NCBI RefSeq assembly: GCF_016907895.1
Contig: NZ_JAFBCV010000021.1
Coordinates: 1 to 47,374, forward strand
Direction: 5' to 3'
DNA from: Shouchella xiaoxiensis
Lineage (GTDB): Bacteria > Bacillota > Bacilli > Bacillales > Bacillaceae_D
DNA: 47,374 nt
Both the position numbers and the translations under genes were made by a program. Of this stretch, positions 16,417 to 26,177 are shown piece after piece (position 1 is the stretch's first letter; each line of letters starts with the position of its first letter). The notes below the pieces were generated by a model. It was not told the DNA's origin. It worked only from the letters and a program-made list of their open reading frames with translations, and did no database searches.

Positions 16417-18801
16417 TTAAGCAAACGTCACGACACATTCTGCTCCTTCTGTTTTTAACTGGTAACACTCATTGTCCATGTATTCCACAGTAGCACCATC
16501 GCCGACTTGTGGCTGTTTCTTCGTTTGTAAACATGCTTCAAACCCGTGGCTACCGCCTCTAAACGTCATTTTCTTGTCAGAAACTCGTTTTACCTCTGCT
16601 GTTGAATAGCAAACTCTCACATCCCCGTACATTACGTTGATTGGCAAAAGTAACCCATCTCTAGCTCCAAGGTGAATTTCTTTTCCTCCAAACAGTTGTT
16701 CTTTGTTCTCATAGACGCCGAACCTTTTTTCAAATCCGTCTAAATTAAGGACATGGAGAAAACGTTCTCCTTCTTTGCCTTTTGTTGTAGTCAAGAACAG
16801 TCCATGATGCTTATAGTCATGTGAGAGTTTTGGAGGAGCACCGACTGATGTTAAGAGCGTTTGGAATAACTCAATATCACATCGATACGCATTTCCAATA
16901 ACGATTAACTTTCCTTGCCCAATACGCTGCTGAAAAGAACTTATTTCATTAGAGCCATACAGTTCAAAGATCGGCTCAATGTTTTCTCCTGAAAAAAGTT
17001 GGGCAAAATGCGTACGCACTTCTGGTCTTGGTGCAGCTATGCCTTTTGCAATGACCGATAAATAGTAACCTTCTTCAGCACGCTTAACCCCAACTGCTTG
17101 CACACCAGCAGCTGCGAGCAGCTCATTACATGGTGTTCCCTCCATATCAAAGGTAGGTGCTTCACCATAGAGGAGTACCGTTCCCCCGGCATGCATGTAA
17201 GTTACAAGCTTTTTTTGAATGGACTCGGCCATGTAGCGTGCAGAAGGCAGCACAATTGCTTTATTTCTTTCTGGATCAAGTGACTTATTTTGTACATCAA
17301 TCCCTGTAAAGCGGTAACCGCCTAACAACATGGCTCGACCCATTATTTCCCAAGCGCCGTGTGCACGAAATTCTTCGATGTTTTGATAAACGGATTGCAT
17401 AACAGCACTTTTGGGATACCGATATTCAGTCATATAGTAGTCGGGAATAAAACCAAAAGCAACGGAATCATGTTCTTCCTCCATTGATGCTAGTTGCTCT
17501 CCTTGCGCCATTAACGTTTTGATGGATTCAGCCATACGAGGGTACGTATAATTCTCGTTCCCCTCGGGGTCAATTGGTGCTGCAAACCCATGTCGTTCTC
17601 CTGTTGCCGCAATGCGATCATTCCCATCACCTCGTCGTTCATCAAGTCGGTAGTTTCTGCCACCAGCAAATAGATAATAATTCAAGAGACGGTTTCCTTG
17701 GGCGATGCACATCCGCGCTTTTAAATCAGCAGCTGAAGGGTCATACCTTCCACCATAATTTTCACCGAAATTTCCGTCTCCACAGTTAAATTCAATCGAA
17801 GTTAATGGCTGATCAGCCGTATGTACAGCGTCCATCATTCCATTTATAAGATACAAGTCTTGGAAGGTCTCCATAGTTAAATCACCAAAATAAATATCTG
17901 ATCCTGACAGATAACCCGGTGCCTGTGTATAGCTTTTGTATAGTTGACTTATACCAATCGGGAACGTAAACCCCCTTCCTCCTCCCGTTCCATGAATGTT
18001 TACGATGAATGGGATGCCAACGGCTCCAAATTGTTCTGCATACCCACGCAGTGTCCGGATATAATCGGCAAATCGATCACGCATAAAATAGCCTAAATCT
18101 TTATGAAGTGCCGCTACATACGATTCATCGGGAGAACGAACTTCTTGCGGTGTTAATTCATGCGCGTAGCGCTCGGTTTGTTCCTTTTTGTTATACGTGT
18201 TTTTAATCCAAGCAATAAAGGATGCCACTGCATGATCAGTTAAATCAGGTGTGTTACTAACCCAATCGAGCATACCAACTTCATTATCAAGCTGCAAAGC
18301 AATGATTGGACCACCACTTCGATGTAGCCTAGGCGTTACAATCGACATAATCGCTTCGTACCAATTTCTCACTTCTTCTAGAAAACGAGGGTGCGTGTAA
18401 TCAACTGTCGGAGTTGGTCCTAGTTTCCCGTCCCAGCCAAGCGGTTTAATAACAGGGTGCTTCTCATAAATCCAATAAGGTAGCCCTTCATTTTTCATTT
18501 CCGCCATAATAAATGGACCAGGCTTAATAATGAAATAAAGCCCGTTCTGCTGGCAGAGATCAATGTATCCAGCAAGGTCTAATTCTGGTCTTGACCTACC
18601 TGTTAAATCAATCTCCCCTTCCCTTGGTTCATGACAAATCCAAGGTACATAGGTTGCGACGGCATTGCAGCCAGCCGCTTTTAATTTATTTAGGCGGTCC
18701 TGCCACACATCTTTCTCAAGCCGATAATAATGGATTTCCCCGCACAGAATGAGCTGCGGTTTCCCATCTATGAAGATTTTCTTTTCTTTTAGCTCGATCA
18801 T
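16417..18801 (-). CDS. GH35-like glycosidase, probably intracellular
   Basis: The 794-residue protein opens with a GH35 TIM barrel: GEIHYYRLEKDVWQDRLNKLKAAGCN, TYVPWICHEP, FIIKPGPFIMAE. LQLDNEVGM near residues 173-181 supplies the likely acid/base Glu, and SIEFNCGDGNFG the likely nucleophile Glu. GH35 enzymes are mostly beta-galactosidases, but here the usual ENEYG is DNEVG, so specificity may differ. No signal peptide is present. The start at 18801 is set by AAGGAG; an earlier in-frame ATG lacks a site. It is the last gene of the carbohydrate cluster, 13 bases after the GH144-like gene. No terminator was found after it. Confidence 0.8.
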   Translation of the reverse strand: MIELKEKKIFIDGKPQLILCGEIHYYRLEKDVWQDRLNKLKAAGCNAVATYVPWICHEPREGEIDLTGRSRPELDLAGYIDLCQQNGLYFIIKPGPFIMAEMKNEGLPYWIYEKHPVIKPLGWDGKLGPTPTVDYTHPRFLEEVRNWYEAIMSIVTPRLHRSGGPIIALQLDNEVGMLDWVSNTPDLTDHAVASFIAWIKNTYNKKEQTERYAHELTPQEVRSPDESYVAALHKDLGYFMRDRFADYIRTLRGYAEQFGAVGIPFIVNIHGTGGGRGFTFPIGISQLYKSYTQAPGYLSGSDIYFGDLTMETFQDLYLINGMMDAVHTADQPLTSIEFNCGDGNFGENYGGRYDPSAADLKARMCIAQGNRLLNYYLFAGGRNYRLDERRGDGNDRIAATGERHGFAAPIDPEGNENYTYPRMAESIKTLMAQGEQLASMEEEHDSVAFGFIPDYYMTEYRYPKSAVMQSVYQNIEEFRAHGAWEIMGRAMLLGGYRFTGIDVQNKSLDPERNKAIVLPSARYMAESIQKKLVTYMHAGGTVLLYGEAPTFDMEGTPCNELLAAAGVQAVGVKRAEEGYYLSVIAKGIAAPRPEVRTHFAQLFSGENIEPIFELYGSNEISSFQQRIGQGKLIVIGNAYRCDIELFQTLLTSVGAPPKLSHDYKHHGLFLTTTKGKEGERFLHVLNLDGFEKRFGVYENKEQLFGGKEIHLGARDGLLLPINVMYGDVRVCYSTAEVKRVSDKKMTFRGGSHGFEACLQTKKQPQVGDGATVEYMDNECYQLKTEGAECVVTFA

Positions 18802-18814
18802 TACTGACGACTCC

Positions 18815-20032
18815 TTATGCTTCTTGCTGCTTTTTAAATCCAAGAAGGTCTTGTGCCTTCTTTATATAGTCGTTTTTCATATACAAATCCCAAATCAGGC
18901 CGCTGCGTTCATTTTCAATCATTAACAGGGTAATCCCTTTATCAATTCCAATCACTCTTTCTGAATACCAAGCTGGTTCTAAATCAACATTAAACGCATC
19001 CAGAAATCCATACTTACTCCAAAGTCTTGGATGCGCTTGATAAAAATGCTCCAGCGCAGCTTTCGACTCTTCTGGTGTAAATACAATCGAGCCTGCTGCT
19101 GCACAAGGAGCAACCGTCCCATCATTTTTCACATCTACAAGCGGATGGTAAGGCGGCGTACCGTGGCCATGATAGCCGTTAGGGCCTTCACTCGCTGTAA
19201 GCCCCCAAGAATCCTTTGACCATGTCCGGAAAGTGTTCTGGTTATCTATTGCATATTGCCTGCTCGCAAGCGATGCTTTTACCGAGTTATCAAACCAGTC
19301 TATCCCGTCTTTATCAACTGTATCTTTAAATTGGAACCAAGCATGGGCAAATTGATGCGTAAATAGTTGACCACCTGGGGAGTTATAAAACGTATAATCC
19401 CCGTAAGTTCCTAGTTGGCGCTCGAAGCCATCGTATATAGCAACTGGGACTGGATGGGTTGGCGATGCCGTCCCAAGCATATACTGCATCAGTTGCTCCG
19501 CATACATATCCCACTGACCAAAACCGCCAGTCTCTTCATCGTATCCCATGTAAAACTGATTTGTTTCTTTGTTGTAATACGTCTGCCAATTGATTCGTTC
19601 ATACAGCTTGTTAAATAGTGACTTTATTTCTCCGCCGAAGTATTCTGCCGATGTAATGGCACCATTTAAAAACAGCGAGGTATCAATAATTGAGGCACAG
19701 TCATGGTATTCTTTATAGCGTTTTGCCGTTCTCATATCTAAAAAATGATAAAAGAAGCCATCAAAATGTTCAACCTGATGTAAAAAAGTTTCTAATGTTC
19801 CTTTCGTACGAACAAAGCCTTCTTGGTGCGATATCCAGCCACGTTCAATTCCAATAATAATCGCCGATAAGCCAAATCCTACAGAAGCAATACTTGCCAC
19901 ATGGACGGCATCATCTCCTGTTTTATCGCGTATTAACCCAAAACCAGGGCTAGAAGGATCTGTATTGGCCTCTTCCCAAAAAAATAAAAAACTTCTATAT
20001 GCTTCTTCTTGTATGATCTTTTCTCTATTCAA
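18815..20032 (-). CDS. GH144-like (glucoamylase-family, PF10091) glycosidase
   Basis: The 405-residue protein fits the PF10091 alpha/alpha-barrel family: RSFLFFWEEANTDPSSPGFGLIRDK at the N-terminus, ASVGFGLSAIIIGIERGW, GYDEETGGFGQWDMYAEQLMQYMLG and GLTASEGPNGYHGHGTPPY. Enzymes in this group that have been studied (GH144) act on beta-1,2-glucans as endo-glucanases or as sophorose-releasing exo-enzymes. No signal peptide is seen, so it should act on imported oligosaccharides in the cytoplasm. The start is TTG at 20032, about 11 bases after AAGGAG; no nearby ATG is better. It sits between the second permease pair and the GH35-like gene. Confidence 0.78.
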   Translation of the reverse strand: MNREKIIQEEAYRSFLFFWEEANTDPSSPGFGLIRDKTGDDAVHVASIASVGFGLSAIIIGIERGWISHQEGFVRTKGTLETFLHQVEHFDGFFYHFLDMRTAKRYKEYHDCASIIDTSLFLNGAITSAEYFGGEIKSLFNKLYERINWQTYYNKETNQFYMGYDEETGGFGQWDMYAEQLMQYMLGTASPTHPVPVAIYDGFERQLGTYGDYTFYNSPGGQLFTHQFAHAWFQFKDTVDKDGIDWFDNSVKASLASRQYAIDNQNTFRTWSKDSWGLTASEGPNGYHGHGTPPYHPLVDVKNDGTVAPCAAAGSIVFTPEESKAALEHFYQAHPRLWSKYGFLDAFNVDLEPAWYSERVIGIDKGITLLMIENERSGLIWDLYMKNDYIKKAQDLLGFKKQQEA

Positions 20033-20047
20033 CTCTTTTTTCTCTCC

Positions 20048-21016
20048 TTATTCTCCTGCAATTCCTGATCGGTCCACACCTTCAACGAACCAGCGCTGTG
20101 CGATAAAGTAAATAATGAGCAGCGGCAAAATTGTAATAAGTGTACCCGCCATTTGAATGCCTTCATTGATAAAGTCAAAGCTACCTTCACCGCCATACAT
20201 TTGCTCATACACGGCAGAGAAACGCTGCAACTCAAGTGGCAATGTCGTTAAGCTATTACCAAAGTAAATCGCCGCAAGACCCGTTTCATTCCAATACCAT
20301 ACGAGTGAAAACAAAAAAGAAATAATGATTGCCGGTACTGCCATTGGCAAAGCAATTGTAAAGAAAATACGTAAATTCCCGGCTCCGTCTAGCTGCGCCG
20401 CCTCTTCAAGAGAGTCCGGCAACATTCGGAAAAATTGATAAAAGATTAATATAAATATAGCGCTGTTAATGCCTTGACCAAACAAAGCTGGCAGAACAAA
20501 AGACTGAATGCTTCCAAGTAAGCCAAGCTCGTTAAAAAATACATACCGCGGAATTAAAGTGACTTGCGGCGGAATGATAAAAGTTGCTAATACAAGAACG
20601 AACAATGTTTTCTTTAATGGAAATTGAAATCGAGCAAATCCATATCCGACTACTGCCGCAACTGCTGTTTGGATTGCTGCAGGGATGACTGTCACATAAA
20701 GCGTCTGCCATAATGACGGCCAGAAGTTTAACACTTCTAGCGCCCTGATGAAATTCTCCCAATAAAGACCTGTTGGTATCCAGTTAACGAGGGGATTAAG
20801 CAAATCCTCTAAACTTTTTAGACTGAAGACGCCCATATAGAGCACAGGATATAAATAAACGTAGCCAATCCCAATTAACAAACTGTAGACAAGCAGTTTC
20901 ATAAGCAGTCCGCTGTTATCCTGACTTCCTAATAAGAATTTCCTCACTTTTGCTGTTCCTAATTTTGACCGTTTGAGATTAACGTTTCTTTGCAGTTTCT
21001 TTGTTTGTAAATCCAT
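20048..21016 (-). CDS. Sugar ABC transporter permease, MalG type, second pair
   Basis: The 322-residue protein has six membrane segments and the cytoplasmic EAA loop EEAAQLDGAGNLRIFFTIALP near residues 221-241, where the ATPase docks. It ends GVDRSGIAGE, typical of carbohydrate-uptake permeases of the MalG/CUT1 type. A long basic N-terminus (about 40 residues) comes before the first segment. Its start overlaps the stop of the partner permease by one base (TAATG), a sign of coupled translation. The GH144-like gene follows 15 bases later. Confidence 0.9.
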   Translation of the reverse strand: MDLQTKKLQRNVNLKRSKLGTAKVRKFLLGSQDNSGLLMKLLVYSLLIGIGYVYLYPVLYMGVFSLKSLEDLLNPLVNWIPTGLYWENFIRALEVLNFWPSLWQTLYVTVIPAAIQTAVAAVVGYGFARFQFPLKKTLFVLVLATFIIPPQVTLIPRYVFFNELGLLGSIQSFVLPALFGQGINSAIFILIFYQFFRMLPDSLEEAAQLDGAGNLRIFFTIALPMAVPAIIISFLFSLVWYWNETGLAAIYFGNSLTTLPLELQRFSAVYEQMYGGEGSFDFINEGIQMAGTLITILPLLIIYFIAQRWFVEGVDRSGIAGE

Positions 21017-21879
21017 TACGCTCTCCCCTTACGGCCTCGTATTGTCATAAACCCAACAATTAGAAGCAAGATTAGACAGATAACAGCAAAGTAAATCCAT
21101 GATAATGCCGAGGCATAACCAAACCCTGTTTCCACTCGGAACATATGGCTTTGGATGTGCATGACTACTCCATTAAGCGCAAAGATCGAGTACATAACCG
21201 TTGTGTAAATCGTGTTTACTAATAGAATCGGAAACAAACTCGGCAAGGTTACTTTCCAAAAACATTCCCAGTTTGAAGCTCCATCGATCTTAGCTGCTTC
21301 ATAAATATGACGATCGATCTTCTGCAAAGCCGCTAAAAAAATTAAGATCTGCACACCAGAAAACCATAGCGTCATAATGAGGTTGTCCATTAAGTACGTA
21401 AAGATCGTGCTAATAATTCCGTCTCCCGCCATTAGATACATAAAGATAAAGTTGCTTTCTGGCACTGGAATGCTCGTCATCTCTTGCTCAATTAGTTGAT
21501 TAACAACCGGTCCACTAATGATGATAACCGGCAAAAAGAAAACGAGACGAAACAACCCGCGGAATCGAATTGGTTGATTTAACAACAAAGCAATGATTAA
21601 AGAAAAGACTAGAATGATCGGTACTGAAAAGGCAAATTCACGTAAATAGGTTAGGAGGATTTGTACAAATTGCCCATCAACAACAAAGGCATCATAGTAA
21701 TTTGAAAACTGCGTATAGCTTGTCTGAATTCCATTAGGCGTAATCCGGACATCATGAAAACTTAAATAAATAGAATAAAACAATGGAAAAGCAGTGAAAA
21801 TAGCAAAACCAATGAGCCAGGGGAGGATAAACCCGTAGCCAGTTAGCGATTTTCTCGTTTTAATTGTTAACCGACTCAT
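21016..21879 (-). CDS. Sugar ABC transporter permease, MalF type, second pair
   Basis: The 287-residue protein has six membrane segments and the EAA loop YEAAKIDGASNWECFWKVTLP near residues 193-213. The segment between membrane spans 2 and 4 is long (near residues 127-148) and acidic, suited to contact with an SBP. Members of this group form heterodimers with MalG-type partners. Its start overlaps the stop of the DUF5696 gene by four bases. No SBP gene is adjacent, so the partner SBP must be the lipoprotein or the fused SBP further upstream, or one elsewhere. Confidence 0.9.
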   Translation of the reverse strand: MSRLTIKTRKSLTGYGFILPWLIGFAIFTAFPLFYSIYLSFHDVRITPNGIQTSYTQFSNYYDAFVVDGQFVQILLTYLREFAFSVPIILVFSLIIALLLNQPIRFRGLFRLVFFLPVIIISGPVVNQLIEQEMTSIPVPESNFIFMYLMAGDGIISTIFTYLMDNLIMTLWFSGVQILIFLAALQKIDRHIYEAAKIDGASNWECFWKVTLPSLFPILLVNTIYTTVMYSIFALNGVVMHIQSHMFRVETGFGYASALSWIYFAVICLILLLIVGFMTIRGRKGRA

Positions 21880-24149
21880 GACTCTGCCTCACCCTCCTCT
21901 TGTTCCTGATTTTCAAGTTGTGTATGGTCCATTGTCTGAGCGCTAAGTGCCTCTAACGTCAGTCCATTTATCGTCGCATCCGCTTCACGGTAATTAACAA
22001 CTACTGACTTCCCATTTGAATAGACCACTTCAACAAGTCCTGTTCCGTGTACAATTCGGTCAACGATTGTTTCACCTTCAACTGGCTTAAGCACTTCAAC
22101 AGCAGTAAGGTATTGGTTTACAACGTCTTCTTTCCACGTATCAAACTGCGATGTAAACAAGTCTTCAGAAGGTGTATTAAATAGCAGGTGCGACGACTCT
22201 GTTGTTAAGTAAAAGGACGGATATGCGCCGTATTCAATCATGCGCAAGAGATCTTGCTCTGTTTGATTATGAAAGTTTGAGAACTCTCCAAAATATGGTA
22301 GATGCCCCTTCAAGACAATCTGCATGAATGGAACGGTGTCGGTCACCATAGTATAGTTTGAAGAGTACAGCGGGATGTTCTGAAAACTTTCAGCGTATTT
22401 CCATGCGTAATCGTTCGGCTGATTTAAGGCGAGTGGTCCGACCTCATCTGTCAGTTTTTCAAATAACGTTTGATAGTGCTCCACTGCCTCCTCACGCTGG
22501 ACAACGTTATTCCCTGTATAATGGCTGTACAGCGCTGCAGCGGTCGTGTCTACTGCCAATCGTCCAACGCCATTGTCTTCGTACATCGCAAGATCTGCTT
22601 CTACGGCATCAAGTGCCCACTCAGGAGTCAACAAATAGTAACTCCAGTAATAACCAGATGACAATGCTGCTTCCCCATTTAAGCGGGTTGCCACATCATT
22701 TTGTCCTGAGAAGCCAGAAGCCCCATCATATGCTTTTGTATAATCCGTTTGGAAATAAAGCGGGATGTTGAGATCTGCAAGGCGCTGCTGTGCTTGCGCG
22801 AGTTCTTCTCTAGAACCGAGCGCCAATTCAAAACCGTTCTTCTGCGGTAACGTTCCTGTTAAACCACCCGACATCCAGCCTCGATAAACGACCTGCATAT
22901 TCTCAACCCCGGCCGCATGAAGGTCTTCTACATGGCTTTCTATTTTTGCGACAGGTGTCATTGCCTCAATCGTTCTCCAAAAGAAACGACGCTTTGTTTC
23001 TCCTCCTAAAAACTCGACGTTAACTCGCACCTCATCTTCTTGCGTCGGTAATAGGTCATTCTTTGCTAAATACGTTTGATAGGCATGGGCCATTCCAACA
23101 TAGCTCGCCTCATCGTCTTGCAGGAATACAAGCTCTTGCTCAATGGAATAGGTAAGTCGCTCGCTTTGATACGTATTAAACCCATCACCACTTCGACTTG
23201 TTGGTTGATAGTATTCATGACGGAATGTATACGATGCTGTCGTCCAATAGAAGTCGGTTGAAGCACCTTTTGGATAGGCAATAATGTCGGCATGATGCTT
23301 GCCCTCGCCAAGAATAGCCGCAAAGCCGTTTTGTTTTTCTCCGTGGACAATACCGTATACAGGATAGGCAATAGACAACGGTTCGTTTAGCTGCGATACC
23401 GACGTTCGATTGCGTTCAAATGCCGCATCTTGTCCGTAAATAGGTGCACGAAATGGCGTTGTTGCCCTTGCTTCCTCTTCAAACCGAATTAATGCACCAC
23501 TTCCATCAGGTAAAAAGAGATACCCCTCTTCAATCGTCTCATCGGCAGCCCCTAAAAACGGATATAATCGCAACGACACTAGCTGCGCCCGTTCACCTTC
23601 TTCAATTGATTCTTCGGGTATTGTGAACGATAAACGATCTTCTTCAAGCTCCACGTTCAGCGAAAGTTTGATGTTTGATCGACCAAACTCAATGTTTGCC
23701 GTAAATCCCGCACCAGTCTCGATCAAGTCAACCTCAGAATCATTCGTAATAAGGCTTTCAGTTTGCAAGTTGTTCCGTTGGTCTAAATAGTCTATTGTAA
23801 TGGCTGAATTGGCCATATCCCGCCAAGTCTCATTTAAATTAACATCTTCTTGTCCGTGAACGCCTGAGCGCCAAACATAACCAGTTTGCTTTGCTTCAAT
23901 ATGTAGACCGAGAGATTCTGGTTCTACATACAACAGTAACTCATTCGATTCAGCCACTTTTGTAAAGCCATTCTCCGCTGGTTCAATAAGAGGTAGCTCT
24001 GTTTGTTCAACAACAAGCGGTTGAGTAAATTGATTCGAGCGGTGCCACGGTGTAATCCCCCCACCCTGATCTTGAGCGAATGCAGCATCATGTCCAGAGA
24101 AAAGAACCAGGCCAAAGGCTATACATACACAGGTAATTTTTTTAAACAC
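21876..24149 (-). CDS. Exported DUF5696 protein, possible glycosidase
   Basis: The 757-residue protein starts with a signal peptide (FKKITCVCIAFGLVLFSG, cut near AFA-QDQ). A beta-rich region (about 50-360) resembling a mutarotase-type sandwich follows, with the family segment FLPDGSGALIRFEE. An alpha/beta region (about 375-660) looks like a TIM barrel, with RLAVDTTAAALYSHY near 530-544 and PLYFQTDYTKAYDG. The end is a short Ig-like stretch and a Glu/Gln-rich tail. DUF5696 members have no proven function; the fold order recalls GH101-type enzymes. The start is GTG at 24149, because AGGAGGTG lies seven bases before it; an earlier ATG has no site. It overlaps the previous gene by eight bases. 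Confidence 0.7.
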   Translation of the reverse strand: MFKKITCVCIAFGLVLFSGHDAAFAQDQGGGITPWHRSNQFTQPLVVEQTELPLIEPAENGFTKVAESNELLLYVEPESLGLHIEAKQTGYVWRSGVHGQEDVNLNETWRDMANSAITIDYLDQRNNLQTESLITNDSEVDLIETGAGFTANIEFGRSNIKLSLNVELEEDRLSFTIPEESIEEGERAQLVSLRLYPFLGAADETIEEGYLFLPDGSGALIRFEEEARATTPFRAPIYGQDAAFERNRTSVSQLNEPLSIAYPVYGIVHGEKQNGFAAILGEGKHHADIIAYPKGASTDFYWTTASYTFRHEYYQPTSRSGDGFNTYQSERLTYSIEQELVFLQDDEASYVGMAHAYQTYLAKNDLLPTQEDEVRVNVEFLGGETKRRFFWRTIEAMTPVAKIESHVEDLHAAGVENMQVVYRGWMSGGLTGTLPQKNGFELALGSREELAQAQQRLADLNIPLYFQTDYTKAYDGASGFSGQNDVATRLNGEAALSSGYYWSYYLLTPEWALDAVEADLAMYEDNGVGRLAVDTTAAALYSHYTGNNVVQREEAVEHYQTLFEKLTDEVGPLALNQPNDYAWKYAESFQNIPLYSSNYTMVTDTVPFMQIVLKGHLPYFGEFSNFHNQTEQDLLRMIEYGAYPSFYLTTESSHLLFNTPSEDLFTSQFDTWKEDVVNQYLTAVEVLKPVEGETIVDRIVHGTGLVEVVYSNGKSVVVNYREADATINGLTLEALSAQTMDHTQLENQEQEEGEAES

Positions 24150-26160
24150 GGTACAGCACCTCCTGGATAATGGACGAAACAAACTGAATCACTTGATCAA
24201 ACAGCACATAGACAATCATAAGTACAAAAGCAAGCAAAATCATTCCAAATAGGGTAATTAAAATGTTTCTTACGGTACCCCAAAACGAAAAATCGTGAAT
24301 TTCTTTTACCATAATAAAGAGGATAATGAGCGAATAAGAAATCATAATAATTAAACTGAAGTTAAAAATAAACGCTTCATTTAATGTTAAAATCTGTGAC
24401 ACAAAAACAAGCGGTACTAAACCAATTAATAACGGAGCACAGGCATAAATAAACCCTTTATACAATTCACTAAAGCGACCCTCTCCATCACTAATCGTGC
24501 TGACTAAGTAGTTTACGAGTAGAAAGAAAAGAATTGGTGTAACGAATAAGACCAAATCATATGTGAACCAAAAGTATTCTAGCGGTGTCGGACTAAAAAT
24601 AAACCCTCTTCCATAAACAAAAAATAAATAAGATAAAAAAAGAATGATATACATTATTGATGCTGACAAAAGCGAGCTCCGTTGATTTGTTTTTAAATAA
24701 TAAAAACTATCAATTGGGTGGCGAATAAACCGGAACAAAAACAACAGATCGTTCAGAAGCTTCCATTGTTTCACTTGCTGCCACTTTTGGTTCACAGGTG
24801 CCAAATAACCGAAGCGTCGATTCGTGTAAACGATCCCGAAACGCAATGTAATTAATCCGATAACGGATGCAAACAGCAAACTTAAGTTTTCCTGCATCCA
24901 CTCATAACGAACTTCCCAGAACGCATTTGAGTACGCACTCTGATTATTTGAACGTTTAAATCGCTCCATTGCTTCGTCATAATTTTGCTGTTTAAACTCA
25001 GACTGACCGATGGCATTATGAGCGAGTGCAAACGACGCATTTAATTGAAGAACATCTTGCCAAATCGCTTCACTTTCCACATAATAACCTTCCGCGAACA
25101 AGCCAATGCCTTCGTGCAGCTTTTCTGTAAAACCGGTCGGACTAAACAACTCCACTGTTCCTTTTTCCCTGTCGGCAATTAACAACTGTCCATTCTGATC
25201 GATTTCAATTGCACTCGGCTGAACAAATAATCCAGCTCGACTTGTACCATCTTCTCTACCACCAAAATAAAACAGTGTGTATCCCTCTGGATCAAGTTCA
25301 TAGATCGTTCCATCCGTTGTAATGGTGACCATGTTACCCGCCTGGCCAACAGCCACATCGCGCATCGGATTTGAGCCAGCAATATCAGACGGGAGCATAT
25401 TAGAGCCGGCAATATTGAGTCGGCGAAGTACTTCTTCATCTGTCCCAGCAGTAACGGTGTAAATGAGACCTTGTTCATCAATCGTTATATTTGAAGGGGC
25501 AGGTGGAACACGTAAAAACTGATTTAAGCGTTGCGTTTCACTCGTTAATAAATCTGGCAAAAACGACATAAGTGAACTTCCCGAACGGTTAACACCAAAG
25601 AATCCGAGGAAATCTCCCTCTGAGCTTAATTGAACAATCCCATTGGTTGATCCTTCAGAGACCACATACATATTCCCTCTACGGTCAACCGCGACCTTCT
25701 GCGGTTTAAACACTGCACGTTCTCCATACAAAGGTGTGTCCGGACGTCCAAATGATTGCATCAACTCGCCATCATGATTAAACAAAACAATCTCTTCTCG
25801 TCCATAGTCGGCGACGTAAATACCTGTCTCATTGACAAAAACCCCAAGCGGTTCAATCAACTCTCCTGATCCAATCTCACCTATCAGACTTCCTTCTTCA
25901 TTAAAAACAGCAACAAGCTGTTTGCCTGAATCAGCTACAAAAACACTGTTGGTTTCATCAATAAATAAATCCTCAGGTGCGATTAATTCACCAGCATTCC
26001 CGATATTCCCAACAGGAACATAAGCAACTTGGGTTTCCATCGGATAACCCTCACCTGAGAGCGTATACGTTTTATAAGGGACTTCAACAGAAGCCTGTAC
26101 ACTTAATGGCATCATAAAAATAAACGCAAAACAGAGCCATAGTAACAGTACTTTTTTCAT
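24142..26160 (-). CDS. Exported NHL beta-propeller, TPR and Yip1 membrane protein
   Basis: The 672-residue protein has a signal peptide (1-23), then NHL-type repeats over residues 55-345 (APEDLFIDETNSVFVADSG, EPLGVFVNETGIYVADYG, KPQKVAVDRRGNMYVVSEG, QPSAIEIDQNGQLLIADRE). A TPR-like unit (EAIWQDVLQLNASFALAHNAIG) lies near 363-402, a membrane segment near 425-445, and a Yip1-type domain with about five segments from 490 to 672. The propeller and TPR should lie outside the cell. No such protein has a proven role in sugar uptake. It may sense or hold glycans, or organise the exported partners; this is inference. The ribosome site is AAGGAGG. Confidence 0.75.
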   Translation of the reverse strand: MKKVLLLWLCFAFIFMMPLSVQASVEVPYKTYTLSGEGYPMETQVAYVPVGNIGNAGELIAPEDLFIDETNSVFVADSGKQLVAVFNEEGSLIGEIGSGELIEPLGVFVNETGIYVADYGREEIVLFNHDGELMQSFGRPDTPLYGERAVFKPQKVAVDRRGNMYVVSEGSTNGIVQLSSEGDFLGFFGVNRSGSSLMSFLPDLLTSETQRLNQFLRVPPAPSNITIDEQGLIYTVTAGTDEEVLRRLNIAGSNMLPSDIAGSNPMRDVAVGQAGNMVTITTDGTIYELDPEGYTLFYFGGREDGTSRAGLFVQPSAIEIDQNGQLLIADREKGTVELFSPTGFTEKLHEGIGLFAEGYYVESEAIWQDVLQLNASFALAHNAIGQSEFKQQNYDEAMERFKRSNNQSAYSNAFWEVRYEWMQENLSLLFASVIGLITLRFGIVYTNRRFGYLAPVNQKWQQVKQWKLLNDLLFLFRFIRHPIDSFYYLKTNQRSSLLSASIMYIILFLSYLFFVYGRGFIFSPTPLEYFWFTYDLVLFVTPILFFLLVNYLVSTISDGEGRFSELYKGFIYACAPLLIGLVPLVFVSQILTLNEAFIFNFSLIIMISYSLIILFIMVKEIHDFSFWGTVRNILITLFGMILLAFVLMIVYVLFDQVIQFVSSIIQEVLYRV

Positions 26161-26177
26161 CTCGCTTCCTCCTTCCC

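Noticed and set aside
22358-22771. Plus-strand reading frame of 137 codons inside the DUF5696 gene
   Set aside because: It is antisense to a well-supported gene and shows no ribosome site or recognisable domain.
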